This document shows, one piece after another, positions 23,563 through 32,097 of a stretch of DNA of 64,000 bases. The DNA is from Thermoproteota archaeon. GTDB taxonomy: Archaea > Thermoproteota > Nitrososphaeria_A > Caldarchaeales > Calditenuaceae. Position 1 is the stretch's first letter; the number at the start of each line of letters is the position of its first letter. Position numbers and translations under genes: made by a program. The stretch spans positions 159,458 through 223,457 of the forward strand of contig JAUQPU010000001.1 of NCBI GenBank assembly GCA_030550235.1, written 5' to 3'. Below the pieces are notes generated by a model. The model ran no database searches. It saw only the letters and a list, made by a program, of their open reading frames with translations, and was not told where the DNA came from.

Positions 23563-24569
23563 CGAGCCTCCAGCGTGCTAGGGTCTCTATGCAGCCCGTC
23601 TTTAATTAGCAGCATCTTGTGGCTCCTTCCGTGGAGCCTAAGCAGCTGTGTGATGCCTTCTTGAAGGGTGTCAAAGGCTTTGAGTCCGAGGAGTGTTCGC
23701 GCGAGACTTCGCGGTAAAGAGGTCACTAGATACGTTCTATAGCTTCTGAGAACCCTTGCGAGTTTATAGGCCATGACCTCGGAGGGCCCTGACTCAGGAG
23801 TCAGCCCACCTTCCTGACCCATTTTGAAGATATTGTAGAGTTGTTTGACGAACTCTGGAGGCCCCAGTCCGTCTCTACACTCTGAGACGGAGAGTATCGT
23901 GGAGCCCTCCTTACAGGCCGCTGAAGAGAGGATGATGGATTGGGCTGCTAGGTAGAAGGTTGAGTCTAGAGGGGCCTTGCCAGGCGAGACCACAACAGAT
24001 TCGAACGACGGTGTTGGGGGAGGTGGGCTATCGTTCTGTGTCCAGATGCCCTGAATAGTGCCTTCGGAGTCATATGACAGCTCCAGAGAGTATAATCTTG
24101 TGGCCGAATTGGCGAGGCCGCCAAGCCCATATATCTTTAACAGCCAGGTAAGGTGTTCTTCCGGTGTCTTGACGACATCTTGAAGGAGGAGCCTTGACGT
24201 GCGTGGGTAGATTAGGACCGTGGACTCGAGTAGATGGTCCTCATCAGCGAATTCTCTAATCGGTGCGAGTGGTGGTCTCCTCTCAAGTCGCTCAAGTTCC
24301 GCAACCGATTCGGCAAGCTTATCCAGACCAAGACGCCATGACGAGACATAAACGATTCTAGCTGAGTTGGCGAGTCTATCTAGTAGGAGTCTGTAGGCTG
24401 AGGACGGGGGGAGATAATCGATGAAGACGTAGGGGGATTCTGGAATCCTTGAGATACGAGATATTACCTCATCGTCGGTGAGGCCGCGTTTTTCTGGGGT
24501 TGTGACCGAGAGTTCTTGAGGGGTCTCGAAGAAGAGCTCGGTGTCGCTCCAGGGGACCCAATACGTCAT
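23559..24569 (-). CDS. divergent LarA-like (DUF2088/lactate-racemase family) protein
   Basis: A 336-residue protein whose C-terminal third follows the nickel-dependent lactate racemase LarA family: APLDSTFYLAAQSIILSSAA followed by KEGSTILSVSECRDGLGPPEFVKQ. The N-terminal half does not show the DHTRP, GTHR or PHFFAGFSGG-like residues that hold the nickel-pincer cofactor in LarA. It may be a degenerate or repurposed member. It is last in an operon with Fgd-like, ArsC/Spx-like and gnd genes, 10 nt after gnd. Function unknown; a hydroxyacid or sugar-acid role is contextual only. Confidence 0.5.
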   Translation of the reverse strand: MTYWVPWSDTELFFETPQELSVTTPEKRGLTDDEVISRISRIPESPYVFIDYLPPSSAYRLLLDRLANSARIVYVSSWRLGLDKLAESVAELERLERRPPLAPIREFADEDHLLESTVLIYPRTSRLLLQDVVKTPEEHLTWLLKIYGLGGLANSATRLYSLELSYDSEGTIQGIWTQNDSPPPPTPSFESVVVSPGKAPLDSTFYLAAQSIILSSAACKEGSTILSVSECRDGLGPPEFVKQLYNIFKMGQEGGLTPESGPSEVMAYKLARVLRSYRTYLVTSLPRSLARTLLGLKAFDTLQEGITQLLRLHGRSHKMLLIKDGLHRDPSTLEAR

Positions 24570-24579
24570 CTCTTAGCAC

Positions 24580-25977
24580 TCACTGCCCCCTACCCCAGTC
24601 AGAGTGAAAATACCCATCCCTGTCGACTCGCCTAAACATATGCCTACCGAAGTAGTCCCTGATTCCTTGGATTAGGTTTGCGGGCAGCCTTTCAGACCTG
24701 AGGGAGAGGTAGTAGGACAGGGCACTCATGGAGGCTGGTGTCGGAATTCTGAGGCCGGATGCGTGTGATATGAACTGGACCCAGCTGGGTAGCAGCTCCT
24801 CTAGTTGGTTATGGCTCTTCTCAAGAGCCGTGGCTGCAGGCTCGCCCGGGCTCCACGAGAGCTCCCTATAAAGCTCCTCCACAAGCCTGGACCTGATTAT
24901 GCATCCAGCCCTCCACACGCGGAGGGCCTCAGGGACCCTGAAGCCGTATATCCTCGACCCAGCTTCGAGGAGTGAGATACCCTGAATGTAGGAAAGGGTT
25001 ATAGTGGCTAGTAGGGCATCCCTTGCGGTATCCAATGCCTCGCCAGCTCGCCTCTCACTATTTGATACCTTCTGGGTTGTGGGATTTCTCAGTGTTCGCT
25101 GCGTCGTGAGGGTTCTCTCATCCACCGCAGCCGCTATAGTTGGTATGGAGACTCCAAGCTCCAGCGCAGCCTCGACCGCCCACCTACCAGTGCCCTTCTG
25201 CTCGGCCACATCCACTATAAGCTCCACAAGGGGCTTACCTGTCTCCGGGTCAAGATGTTTAAGAACCCTCGCGGCGGCCTCGAGGAGGAAGGAGCGGAGC
25301 AATCCCTCCCCCCACTCTTCAAAGACGGAGCCCACCTCTCCCGATGACATCCCAATCCCCCTCCAGAGATAATCATAGACCTCTGCAATCGCCTGCATCA
25401 CCGCATACTCTATCCCATTGTGAACTATCTTGACAAAATGGCCGGCTCCTCCATCTCCGAAGTAGCCCGAGCATCGGGAATTCTCGAATAACGCCGCGGC
25501 CCTGCCAATCTTATTCTCAGCCTCAATATATGCAGAGAAGTCTCCGCCAAACATCATCGAGGGCCCCTTCAACGCGCCCTCCTCGCCGCCACTCACACCC
25601 ACGCCGAGGAATCTTATGCCCCTCTTGCCAAGCTCCGCGAACCTCCTATCAGAGTCTCTAAAATGCGAGTTGCCACAGTCAATAATCACGTCTCCCTTCT
25701 CAAGCATGCCGGCTAGGCTCTCGATTACATCATCTACAGGTCTGCCAGACTTTACAAAGAGGATGATCATCCGCGGCCTCGAGAGCGATTCTATAAACTC
25801 CCTCAACCCTGTAAACCCTTGTATATTCTTACCCTTGGCTCTACTTTCTATGAATTGACTCGTCCTCTTGGCCGTCCTGTTATAGACAGCGACCTTGAGG
25901 CCTCTGCTCTCGAGGTTGAGCGCAAACGCCTCACCCATCACACCTAGTCCGTAGACCCCAACATCTAGCCCGCTCAT
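24580..25977 (-). CDS. gnd: 6-phosphogluconate dehydrogenase, decarboxylating
   Basis: A 465-residue 6PGDH of the long, two-domain type. N-terminal Rossmann motif VGVYGLGVMG (7-16), substrate motif GVGVSGGEEGALKGPSMMFGG, catalytic lysine region GHFVKIVHNGIEY and the C-terminal helical domain ending HSDWGRGQ are all present. It oxidises 6-phosphogluconate to ribulose 5-phosphate, CO2 and reduced cofactor. Full-length enzymes of this type are rare in archaea. The ATG overlaps the stop of the ArsC/Spx-like gene by four bases, and an Fgd-like gene is upstream, so an oxidative pentose phosphate operon is suggested. Confidence 0.92.
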   Translation of the reverse strand: MSGLDVGVYGLGVMGEAFALNLESRGLKVAVYNRTAKRTSQFIESRAKGKNIQGFTGLREFIESLSRPRMIILFVKSGRPVDDVIESLAGMLEKGDVIIDCGNSHFRDSDRRFAELGKRGIRFLGVGVSGGEEGALKGPSMMFGGDFSAYIEAENKIGRAAALFENSRCSGYFGDGGAGHFVKIVHNGIEYAVMQAIAEVYDYLWRGIGMSSGEVGSVFEEWGEGLLRSFLLEAAARVLKHLDPETGKPLVELIVDVAEQKGTGRWAVEAALELGVSIPTIAAAVDERTLTTQRTLRNPTTQKVSNSERRAGEALDTARDALLATITLSYIQGISLLEAGSRIYGFRVPEALRVWRAGCIIRSRLVEELYRELSWSPGEPAATALEKSHNQLEELLPSWVQFISHASGLRIPTPASMSALSYYLSLRSERLPANLIQGIRDYFGRHMFRRVDRDGYFHSDWGRGQ

Positions 25978-26327
25978 TCCTCACCAGCCCCCCGATTTTT
26001 GGGGCGTATGATGCTTAACGCATCCTTTCCAGCGTAGATCTCCCCACCCTTGATGACGATTGGACGTATAAGCCTCCCAGGCTCCCGCCTGAGGGATTCC
26101 AAGAGACCATCAAGGCCCCATGCCTCGAAGACTTTTTTCGCGTCCTCTTTCCCCCTCCTCACTATCCCTTCAATACCGTATTTCTTGAACAGGTCTGTGA
26201 GGACCTCCCTGCTTGGAGGCTCGCTGAGAATGTCGATGAATCTCAGCTCCACTCCATGTTTTCTTAATGCCTTTTCAACCTCCCTGCTGGTTTTGCATCG
26301 TTTATATCCGTAGAAGATGACTGTCAT
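25974..26327 (-). CDS. ArsC/Spx-family thioredoxin-fold protein
   Basis: A 117-residue ArsC-family protein. The N-terminal strand and active site read FYGYKRCKTSREVEKALRK: a single cysteine (C11) followed by CXXS spacing, as in glutaredoxin-dependent ArsC/YffB. The cis-Pro segment RPIVIKGGEIYAG is present. The family includes arsenate reductases and Spx-type regulators; no ars gene is nearby. It sits between the Fgd-like gene (7 nt gap) and gnd (4 nt overlap), so a redox link to the pathway is possible. Confidence 0.75.
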   Translation of the reverse strand: MTVIFYGYKRCKTSREVEKALRKHGVELRFIDILSEPPSREVLTDLFKKYGIEGIVRRGKEDAKKVFEAWGLDGLLESLRREPGRLIRPIVIKGGEIYAGKDALSIIRPKNRGAGEE

Positions 26328-26334
26328 GAGGGAG

Positions 26335-27369
26335 TCACTCTGAGGAGATTCTTATGGGGATTTGGAGGCTCTCGTAATACTCCCTCACCCAGGGTAGAAT
26401 CTCCCTCCCCAGGAGGTTTAGGAACTTCTCCTCGTCTGGTGAGGAGCTGTGGATGAAAACCCTGTCGAAGCCAAGTTTGAGAAACTCGCCTAGTGCCTTG
26501 TAGATATCGTCTGGATCGCTTGTTATAAGCCATGTCTTCTTGATCTTCTCCACCTCGCTCTCCCCAACCATGGCTTCTAACTCCCGCGGGTCGGCCACGC
26601 CCTCTCTCTTCTCCCTAGGAATAGCTGTCGGAGCCCAGAAGAGGGCTCCCTTCAAGGCCTTATCATAGTCGGGGTCGTAGGACACCTTAAACTCCATACA
26701 CTTACTGAGGCTTGAAGCGTCTCTCCCCGCCTTCCTACACCCCTCCTCGAGCGCCTTAACTATTAATCCATAATTTTCGAGGCCCCTTGGATTCGTCAGT
26801 ATCCCATCAGCGTACTGCCCGGCTATCTCAGCCACCTTTCTATCAGCGGTGGCTATGTATAGCCTGATGTTTTTCTTTGGCTTGGTGTAGAGTTTAGCCT
26901 TTACCAGCCGATAATACTTCCCCTCATAGTCTACAAAGTCTCCACGCCATAGGAGCTTGATTATCTCGACTGCCTCGCGGAGTCTTTCAACCTTCTCCTT
27001 ATAGTTGGGCCACTGGAAACCTAGGGGCACCTCATTCATGGCGTGTCCTGTGCCTACCGTTACGAATATGCGGCCTGGATACATGTAGTCGAGGGTGGCG
27101 AAGGCCTGCGCGACTATAGCTGGGTGGTATCTGAATAGCGGAGTAGTTACAGCTGTTCCTACCTCCACTCCTTTCAGTCTCTCCGCAACTGCCGTCATCC
27201 AGATCCAAGGGTGTGCAGAGTGGCCCCCATTATCTCTCCAGGGGTGGAAATGGTCGCTCGTCACTATTGTGTCGAACCCGACTATCGAGGCGTGTATTGA
27301 GAACTCCATCAACCTATCTGGCGGGTACTGCTCCTGCGCAACCCAGTAGCCGAGGCTTATACCCCTCAT
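26335..27369 (-). CDS. F420-dependent glucose-6-phosphate dehydrogenase-like (LLM class) oxidoreductase
   Basis: About 344 residues, a luciferase-like TIM barrel closest by eye to mycobacterial Fgd. From ATG 27369 the numbering matches Fgd: D39, H40 and W44 in SDHFHPWR, FRYHPAIVAQAFATL and FWAP. The acid E109 of Fgd is H109 here (VGTGHAMNE). Of the Fgd phosphate ligands K198, K259 and R283 (as I recall them), the first two align with Arg and the third with Thr. So F420 use is likely; glucose 6-phosphate is plausible but an F420-dependent alcohol dehydrogenase is the alternative. ATG 27369 is 26 nt below GATATATTG, a leaderless start. First gene of the gnd operon. Confidence 0.75.
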   Translation of the reverse strand: MRGISLGYWVAQEQYPPDRLMEFSIHASIVGFDTIVTSDHFHPWRDNGGHSAHPWIWMTAVAERLKGVEVGTAVTTPLFRYHPAIVAQAFATLDYMYPGRIFVTVGTGHAMNEVPLGFQWPNYKEKVERLREAVEIIKLLWRGDFVDYEGKYYRLVKAKLYTKPKKNIRLYIATADRKVAEIAGQYADGILTNPRGLENYGLIVKALEEGCRKAGRDASSLSKCMEFKVSYDPDYDKALKGALFWAPTAIPREKREGVADPRELEAMVGESEVEKIKKTWLITSDPDDIYKALGEFLKLGFDRVFIHSSSPDEEKFLNLLGREILPWVREYYESLQIPIRISSE

Positions 27370-27451
27370 CCAACGAAACACTCTCCACGCCCAATATATC
27401 TATACCACGTCTCAGGCGGGAGAGTATAATTAAAGAAGATATGACACTGAG

Positions 27452-28132
27452 ATGGGTGAGAATCGGTCTTTGAGGTTCGTCCTACTCTCCCATAGAATTG
27501 GCCAGAGGACCCCCCTGTACCCAGGCACACCCCCAATAGAGCTTAAACAATACAGAAGCATTGAGCGGGGCGACTCCAGCAACCTATGGGTTATAGGCAT
27601 GGCCAATCACACAGGTACGCACGTCGACGCCCCCAACCATTTTTATCGAGAAGGGAGGAGGATCTACGAGTATACCCTCGATGAGCTTGTCTTTCCCGAC
27701 TCCTGCCTGATTGATGTCCCGAAGGAGCCGGGAGGGGAGGTCTCGGCAGAGGACCTGAAACCCCATATAAGCCTCATTAAACGTTGCAGCCTCCTTCTCA
27801 TACGGACAGGCCTCCAGGCCTACAGGGAAACCGATGCTGAAGCCTACTCGTCCCAGGGGATACTCTTCTCACCCTCAGCGGCTAAGTTTCTTAGGATGGA
27901 GGCCCCTCACTTGAGGGGGCTTGGAATCGATGCTATAAGCATCTCGACGCCGCTAAGAAGACAGGAGGGCCGTGAGTCCCATAAGATACTTCTCTCAGAC
28001 AATAGGTTCCTTATACTCGAGGACATGGACCTCGCAGGCAAGCCAACAATCTATAGATACGTCATAGTCGCACCCCTGCTCCTGGAGGAAGTCGACAGCG
28101 CACCGTGCACAGTTATCGGGATAGCAGATTGA
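27452..28132 (+). CDS. cyclase family protein (kynurenine-formamidase-like metal hydrolase)
   Basis: A 226-residue protein of the cyclase family (KynB type). The metal motif HTGTHVDAPNHF is intact, and LLIRTGLQ and LRGLGIDAISIS are the usual later segments. Members hydrolyse N-formylkynurenine, isatin or cyclic amides. No tryptophan catabolism gene is adjacent, although a HOD-like protein, from a quinolone dioxygenase family, lies at 59 kb. A TATAATTAAAG element about 20-25 nt upstream supports ATG 27452. It overlaps the convergent metallopeptidase gene by 20 nt. Confidence 0.8.
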   Translation: MGENRSLRFVLLSHRIGQRTPLYPGTPPIELKQYRSIERGDSSNLWVIGMANHTGTHVDAPNHFYREGRRIYEYTLDELVFPDSCLIDVPKEPGGEVSAEDLKPHISLIKRCSLLLIRTGLQAYRETDAEAYSSQGILFSPSAAKFLRMEAPHLRGLGIDAISISTPLRRQEGRESHKILLSDNRFLILEDMDLAGKPTIYRYVIVAPLLLEEVDSAPCTVIGIAD

Positions 28133-28517
28133 ACCCCTGACTCCTCAGCCTACCCAACAGGTGTCTAACCTCCCCCTTGAAGTCCAGTCTGCCGTGCCCC
28201 ACCAGCCCACCCCCCATCATCCTTGGGATGTGGAGAAGCTCGTGTAGAATAACCTCCAGCTTCTCATCACCTGAAAGACTATCAAAGACCTCTGAGACGA
28301 ACTCTATAACGTAGTGGGGCTTGAGGCCTAGGCCGGTCCACAGCGCCCTGCTCCCCGAATGGACACGGGCGGCCACACGCTTAGACTTGGAGCCGTAGCT
28401 CCTAACACATTTAATCCTGGAGTAGTCTATATGGTTGAGACCCACATGGCCCCCAACCTCCCTCACCAACTCCTCGAGAGACTTATCCCTCACATACCTC
28501 GCCAAATCAGAGTCCAC
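28113..28517 (-). CDS. putative archaeal metallopeptidase (HExxH)
   Basis: A 134-residue protein with a zinc-metallopeptidase motif HELLHIPRMMGGGLVGH (HExxH plus a downstream His). The N-terminal YVRDKSLEELVREVGGHVGL and the KPHYVIEFVSEVFDSLS segment match a small conserved archaeal group of predicted metallopeptidases. It has no signal peptide. The substrate is unknown. Confidence 0.7.
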   Translation of the reverse strand: MDSDLARYVRDKSLEELVREVGGHVGLNHIDYSRIKCVRSYGSKSKRVAARVHSGSRALWTGLGLKPHYVIEFVSEVFDSLSGDEKLEVILHELLHIPRMMGGGLVGHGRLDFKGEVRHLLGRLRSQGFNLLSR

Positions 28518-28659
28518 AGAATTCCTGGCTCATTTAACCATATAACTGGACAAGAACCAAAAGAATATAATCAGCAGCCTACCTGCTCATCTCTGGGATG
28601 ATGACCAATGTCCACGCCGAGAAGTGAGGCGTCGATGGGCAGTCTGACCCACCAAAATT

Positions 28660-31002
28660 CTAGCTCTTCTGAACTATGTTGTGCATGGATATGAGGTCAT
28701 CCTTGAAGAGTTTAAGGTTCTTAGGCATGTCTATCTCGATTGGAGCTCTGAGAGACAGGTTCATTGACTTCTTCTTCCTCCAGACCTCACTATTAAAGGA
28801 GACCAGTGGCTCTGTGTATCTCCTATATCTCTTGTCCCACCGTGGCTTTGGAAACCTCTCCAAATGAATCGACTTCTCTGAATAGAGTGATCTCCAGATA
28901 TGATCTGTAATGAATGGGGTTATTGGAGAAAGTAGGAGGAGGCAGGACTTGAGCACTGTGTGGAGAGTATACCAAGCTGCCTTGGCGCCCACTTCATCCG
29001 ACACCCTGCCGAGGGCCCTGATCTTGGTCATCTCCACATAGTGGTTGGCGAAGAGGTTCCATAGAAAGTTCCTAACCTTCGTGGCGGGTATAAAGAAGTT
29101 ATACTTTCTGTATCCCTCGAGACACTCCTCAATCAAGGCAGATAGCTCCGAGAGTATCCATCTATCAGTGGGCTTCAGCCTCGCAGCCCTGGGCTGTGGG
29201 AACTGTGAGACGTACCTTGCAATGTTCCAAAGCTTCGTGATGAATTTGCCTGCTGCTGAGATTCTCGCTTCGGAGATTCTAAAGTCATAGCCGAGGCTGG
29301 CCTCCTGTGCACACCAGAACCTGAAGACATCAGCTCCATATCTATCCAAAACAGGTCTCGGGTCAATTACATTCCCCCTGCTCTTGCTCATCTTCTCACC
29401 CTTCTCGTCAAGCCCCATCCCACTAATCCAGACGCTCTTGAATGGGGGCTTCCCAGTAAGCTGGTAGCATCTGAGCAGTGTGTAATATAGCCAGGTCCTC
29501 ACGATGTCTTTTCCCTGGGGCCTGATGGCCACGGGGTAGGCGCGGCGGAAAAACTTCCCATCCTTCATGAATCCGGAGATGAAGAGGGGTGAGATGCTCG
29601 AGTCAACCCAAGTATCAAGCGTCCTCTCCTCGCCAACAAATTCGGTGCCCCCACATTTCTCACACCTCTCAAAAGGTGGCCTCTCCCTCCATGGACGATA
29701 GTAGCGCCCCGGCTCAGGAAGATTAGGCCACCCGCAGGACTTACAATACCAAACAGGTATCTCCGTCGCGTAGTACCGCCGCCTAGAGATGGGCCAGTCG
29801 ATCTTTAGAGAGTTTATCCAGTCGATGAGTAGCTGTCTGTGAAACTCAGGGTGGAAGATCATCTTAGAGCTGGCCTTGAGCAGCTCTTCCCTGAAGCTAA
29901 GCTGAGAGAGATAGTACTCCTCCATCGGTATAATCTCAATCGGAGTATTAGACCGCTCGCAGATAGGCACCTGGTGTAGTATTTTCTCAATCTTGACTAT
30001 TCTACCCTCGCCTGACAGCAGCTCAACAATCCTCTGCCTCGCCTCCTCGACCGTCAGCCCTCTAAGCGGTCCCGCAGTCTCAAGCAGCCGGCCGTCCAAA
30101 CCTATCAGTATAACCTCCTCAAGCCCCAGCTCACGGAACAGCTGCACATCCGTCCTGTCGCCGTAACTGCAGACCATTACCAGGCCCGTCCCGAACTCGG
30201 GCCTGGCTGCGCTGTGAGATATTATAGGCACCTCCCTACCGTAGATGGGGACAATTGCCTTCCTCCCATCTAGGTCCCGGTACCTATCGTCTGAGGGGTT
30301 ATAGATTATTGCCTTGCAAGCTCCTAAAAGCTCGGGACGCGTACTTGCCACAACCACCTCCCCCCCGTCTGAAAGGTCGAATCGCATGTAAACAAGGTCT
30401 GTAGGCGTCTCAGCATAATCAACCTCGGCGTCTGCTATAGTTGTCCCGCAGTCTGGGCAGAAGTTGTTTGGCCTAGACGCCTTATAGATTAGCCCTTTTC
30501 TATAAAGCTCTATAAAGGTGGCCTGTGTTAAGCCCCTATATTCCTCGGAGTCAGTCCTGTATCGATGGTTAAAGTCGCCTGAGAGCCCAGCTCTCTCCAT
30601 AATCCAGAGCATCTCAGACTCTAGGTTGTCAAGAGTCTGGGAGCATGTTCGTAGGAAATCCTCGCGAGGAAGGCTGGTCAGCCTTATCTTCATCTCCCGC
30701 TCAACAAATCTCTCCACAGGTATTCCATTCCTATCAATCCCGATTGGAAAGTATACCTCATAATTCATCATGCGGGCTGTCCTAGCTATCATGTCGATCT
30801 GGGTGTAGTGAGCCGCCGCTCCTATATGCCAGGGCCGCCCGGAGGGATATGGCGGGGGAGTATCGATTAGGAAGAGACGCCTCCTCGAGTTCTTGTTGAA
30901 GGCATAGAGCTTCTCAGACTCCCACTTTCTGAGGAGCTCCTCCTCAAGCCTAGGGTCCCACCTCGTCTCTCTAAGCCTCGGCTCGAACCTAACGGTCTCC
31001 AT
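28660..31002 (-). CDS. valS: valyl-tRNA synthetase
   Basis: A 780-residue class Ia synthetase that charges tRNA-Val and edits Thr-tRNA. The HIGH motif is HIGA (59-62) in TPPPYPSGRPWHIGA. An FCPDCGTTIADAEVDY zinc segment, the editing domain (STRPELLGACKAI) and a second CKSCGWPN/CEKCGG zinc ribbon are present. The KMSKS loop reads KMSKSRGNVIDP. The N-terminus WDPRLEEELLRKWESEKLY is complete. Length fits archaeal ValRS lacking the bacterial coiled-coil tail. A minus-strand ATATATTTAAGC about 30 nt upstream is the TATA box. Confidence 0.93.
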   Translation of the reverse strand: METVRFEPRLRETRWDPRLEEELLRKWESEKLYAFNKNSRRRLFLIDTPPPYPSGRPWHIGAAAHYTQIDMIARTARMMNYEVYFPIGIDRNGIPVERFVEREMKIRLTSLPREDFLRTCSQTLDNLESEMLWIMERAGLSGDFNHRYRTDSEEYRGLTQATFIELYRKGLIYKASRPNNFCPDCGTTIADAEVDYAETPTDLVYMRFDLSDGGEVVVASTRPELLGACKAIIYNPSDDRYRDLDGRKAIVPIYGREVPIISHSAARPEFGTGLVMVCSYGDRTDVQLFRELGLEEVILIGLDGRLLETAGPLRGLTVEEARQRIVELLSGEGRIVKIEKILHQVPICERSNTPIEIIPMEEYYLSQLSFREELLKASSKMIFHPEFHRQLLIDWINSLKIDWPISRRRYYATEIPVWYCKSCGWPNLPEPGRYYRPWRERPPFERCEKCGGTEFVGEERTLDTWVDSSISPLFISGFMKDGKFFRRAYPVAIRPQGKDIVRTWLYYTLLRCYQLTGKPPFKSVWISGMGLDEKGEKMSKSRGNVIDPRPVLDRYGADVFRFWCAQEASLGYDFRISEARISAAGKFITKLWNIARYVSQFPQPRAARLKPTDRWILSELSALIEECLEGYRKYNFFIPATKVRNFLWNLFANHYVEMTKIRALGRVSDEVGAKAAWYTLHTVLKSCLLLLSPITPFITDHIWRSLYSEKSIHLERFPKPRWDKRYRRYTEPLVSFNSEVWRKKKSMNLSLRAPIEIDMPKNLKLFKDDLISMHNIVQKS

Positions 31003-31269
31003 TACCAGAGGCGAGGTATCAAGGGAAGCTTAAATATATGATGCATAATTCGGCTCTCCCCCGCATCAAGCAACCATGTGCTTCATAATATCGGAAGAAA
31101 GGTCTCAAACATGGTTAGGGAGCTTTTAAGGCAAACATGATGTTATTGTCGACTTTTTTAACAAACCTTTCGATAAAAAAGCCACAGCCACATACCAAGC
31201 CAGTAGGAATTTGGAAGCCTGCTGGGGCCCAACTCTCTGCAAAAGCATATAAAAATATACAATTGTTAA
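31003..31269. other. intergenic region upstream of valS
   Basis: The left end holds the valS promoter (TATA-like element at about 31030-31041). The remainder has no open frame with a start and RBS that I accept. A GCATATAAAAATATAC stretch at 31244-31259 is TATA-like and may be the old promoter of the NrfD-like gene whose end survives next to it. Confidence 0.4.
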
Positions 31270-31386
31270 CCTTTCCAGTACACACCAACATATGTTGAAC
31301 TATTACTCACAGCAGGCTCTTTCGCGGGACTAGCTCTCATTCTGTTGCTGTTTCTAAAACTATTCCCCGTCTTCACAGTAGGCTAG
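31270..31386 (+). pseudogene. relic of an NrfD/PsrC-type membrane subunit (C-terminal end only)
   Basis: After an in-frame TAA at 31267 the frame reads 38 codons to TAG 31384 without any ATG, GTG or TTG at its head. It contains YTPTYVELLLTAGSFAGLAL and then LLLFLKLFPVFTVG. The PT-x-VE-x-x-x-T-x-G-x-FAG and KLFP pattern is that of the last transmembrane helix of NrfD/PsrC quinone-oxidoreductase subunits. The rest of the gene is missing, so this is a decayed copy or deletion scar. Confidence 0.5.
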
Positions 31387-31419
31387 TCTGCTGTCCATTG
31401 TCACCGGGGCAGAAGATAC

Positions 31420-31791
31420 TTAGGGAGGCATGAATATCTGGTGTATCGTTCTTAGGCCTCTCTTGTATCTCTGGGTCATCCTAAGCCTCATCCTAGCCGA
31501 GTTATCTAGTCTAAGGAGTGTTGAGTATTTCTCCTCAATTCGCCTCAGGATGTTCTCACCCTCCCTATCAAGATCTAAAAGTGTTATGAGCTTAAGCCCT
31601 TTGATATCAGTTTTGAAGTTTCTCAAAAACTCGTGTAGAGTAATAATCTTACCCTTAACACCCCTTTCCAACAGCGCCTTTCTATCACTAACGCCCTCAA
31701 CAAGTATAACCGCTCCTTCATCACAAGATTCGTTAAGGTATCTGACGATCTCCTTCATTTCCTCTTCTTCTGAGGACCTTAAAATTTTCAT
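31420..31791 (-). CDS. Toprim domain protein
   Basis: A 123-residue protein that is a single Toprim domain: VILVEGVSDRKALLERG carries the conserved Glu, and LITLLDLDREGENILRRIE the DxD motif. Small archaeal Toprim proteins of this kind are related to DnaG-type and UPF0292 proteins, with suspected roles in RNA or DNA metabolism. It ends in a basic tail (RMRLRMTQRYKRGLRTIHQ) that may bind nucleic acid. An AATATTAAATAG element about 30 nt upstream on the minus strand is a TATA box. Confidence 0.75.
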   Translation of the reverse strand: MKILRSSEEEEMKEIVRYLNESCDEGAVILVEGVSDRKALLERGVKGKIITLHEFLRNFKTDIKGLKLITLLDLDREGENILRRIEEKYSTLLRLDNSARMRLRMTQRYKRGLRTIHQIFMPP

Positions 31792-31950
31792 TTATCCGGC
31801 TAAATGTAACTCTTTGCCTATTTAATATTATCATTTTTTGCAACAGAAAACCCTCTTTTGGCGTGGAGTGTAATCATGAGATATTAATCCTAGTATTACG
31901 AAGCTTTATCAGGGATTTACTTTCAGTAGCCTCTCTGAGGTGTAGTAGAG

Positions 31951-32097
31951 TTGAAGGTTGTAACTGTTCACCTTCCTGAAGCATACCTTGAGGCCATTGA
32001 CGAGCTTGTTAAGCGGCGGCTCTATCCAAACAGAGCTGAAGCCATAAGGATGGCTGTACGCGACTTCATCAAAGAGGAGGCTAGGTCGAGTGAGTAG
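31951..32097 (+). CDS. short ribbon-helix-helix regulator, CdrS-like, upstream of ftsZ
   Basis: A 48-residue protein from TTG 31951: VTVHLPEAYLEAIDELVKRR followed by LYPNRAEAIRMAVRDFIKEE. This is a complete RHH (CopG/Arc) domain and nothing else. An SD-like GAGGTG (31937-31942) precedes the TTG by 8 nt. The ftsZ GTG lies 8 nt inside its 3' end, with GAGGAGG in this gene as the ftsZ SD, so the pair is translationally coupled. In haloarchaea the short RHH protein CdrS is encoded beside ftsZ2 and controls division genes; a similar role here is inferred from context and size. Confidence 0.75.
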   Translation: MKVVTVHLPEAYLEAIDELVKRRLYPNRAEAIRMAVRDFIKEEARSSE

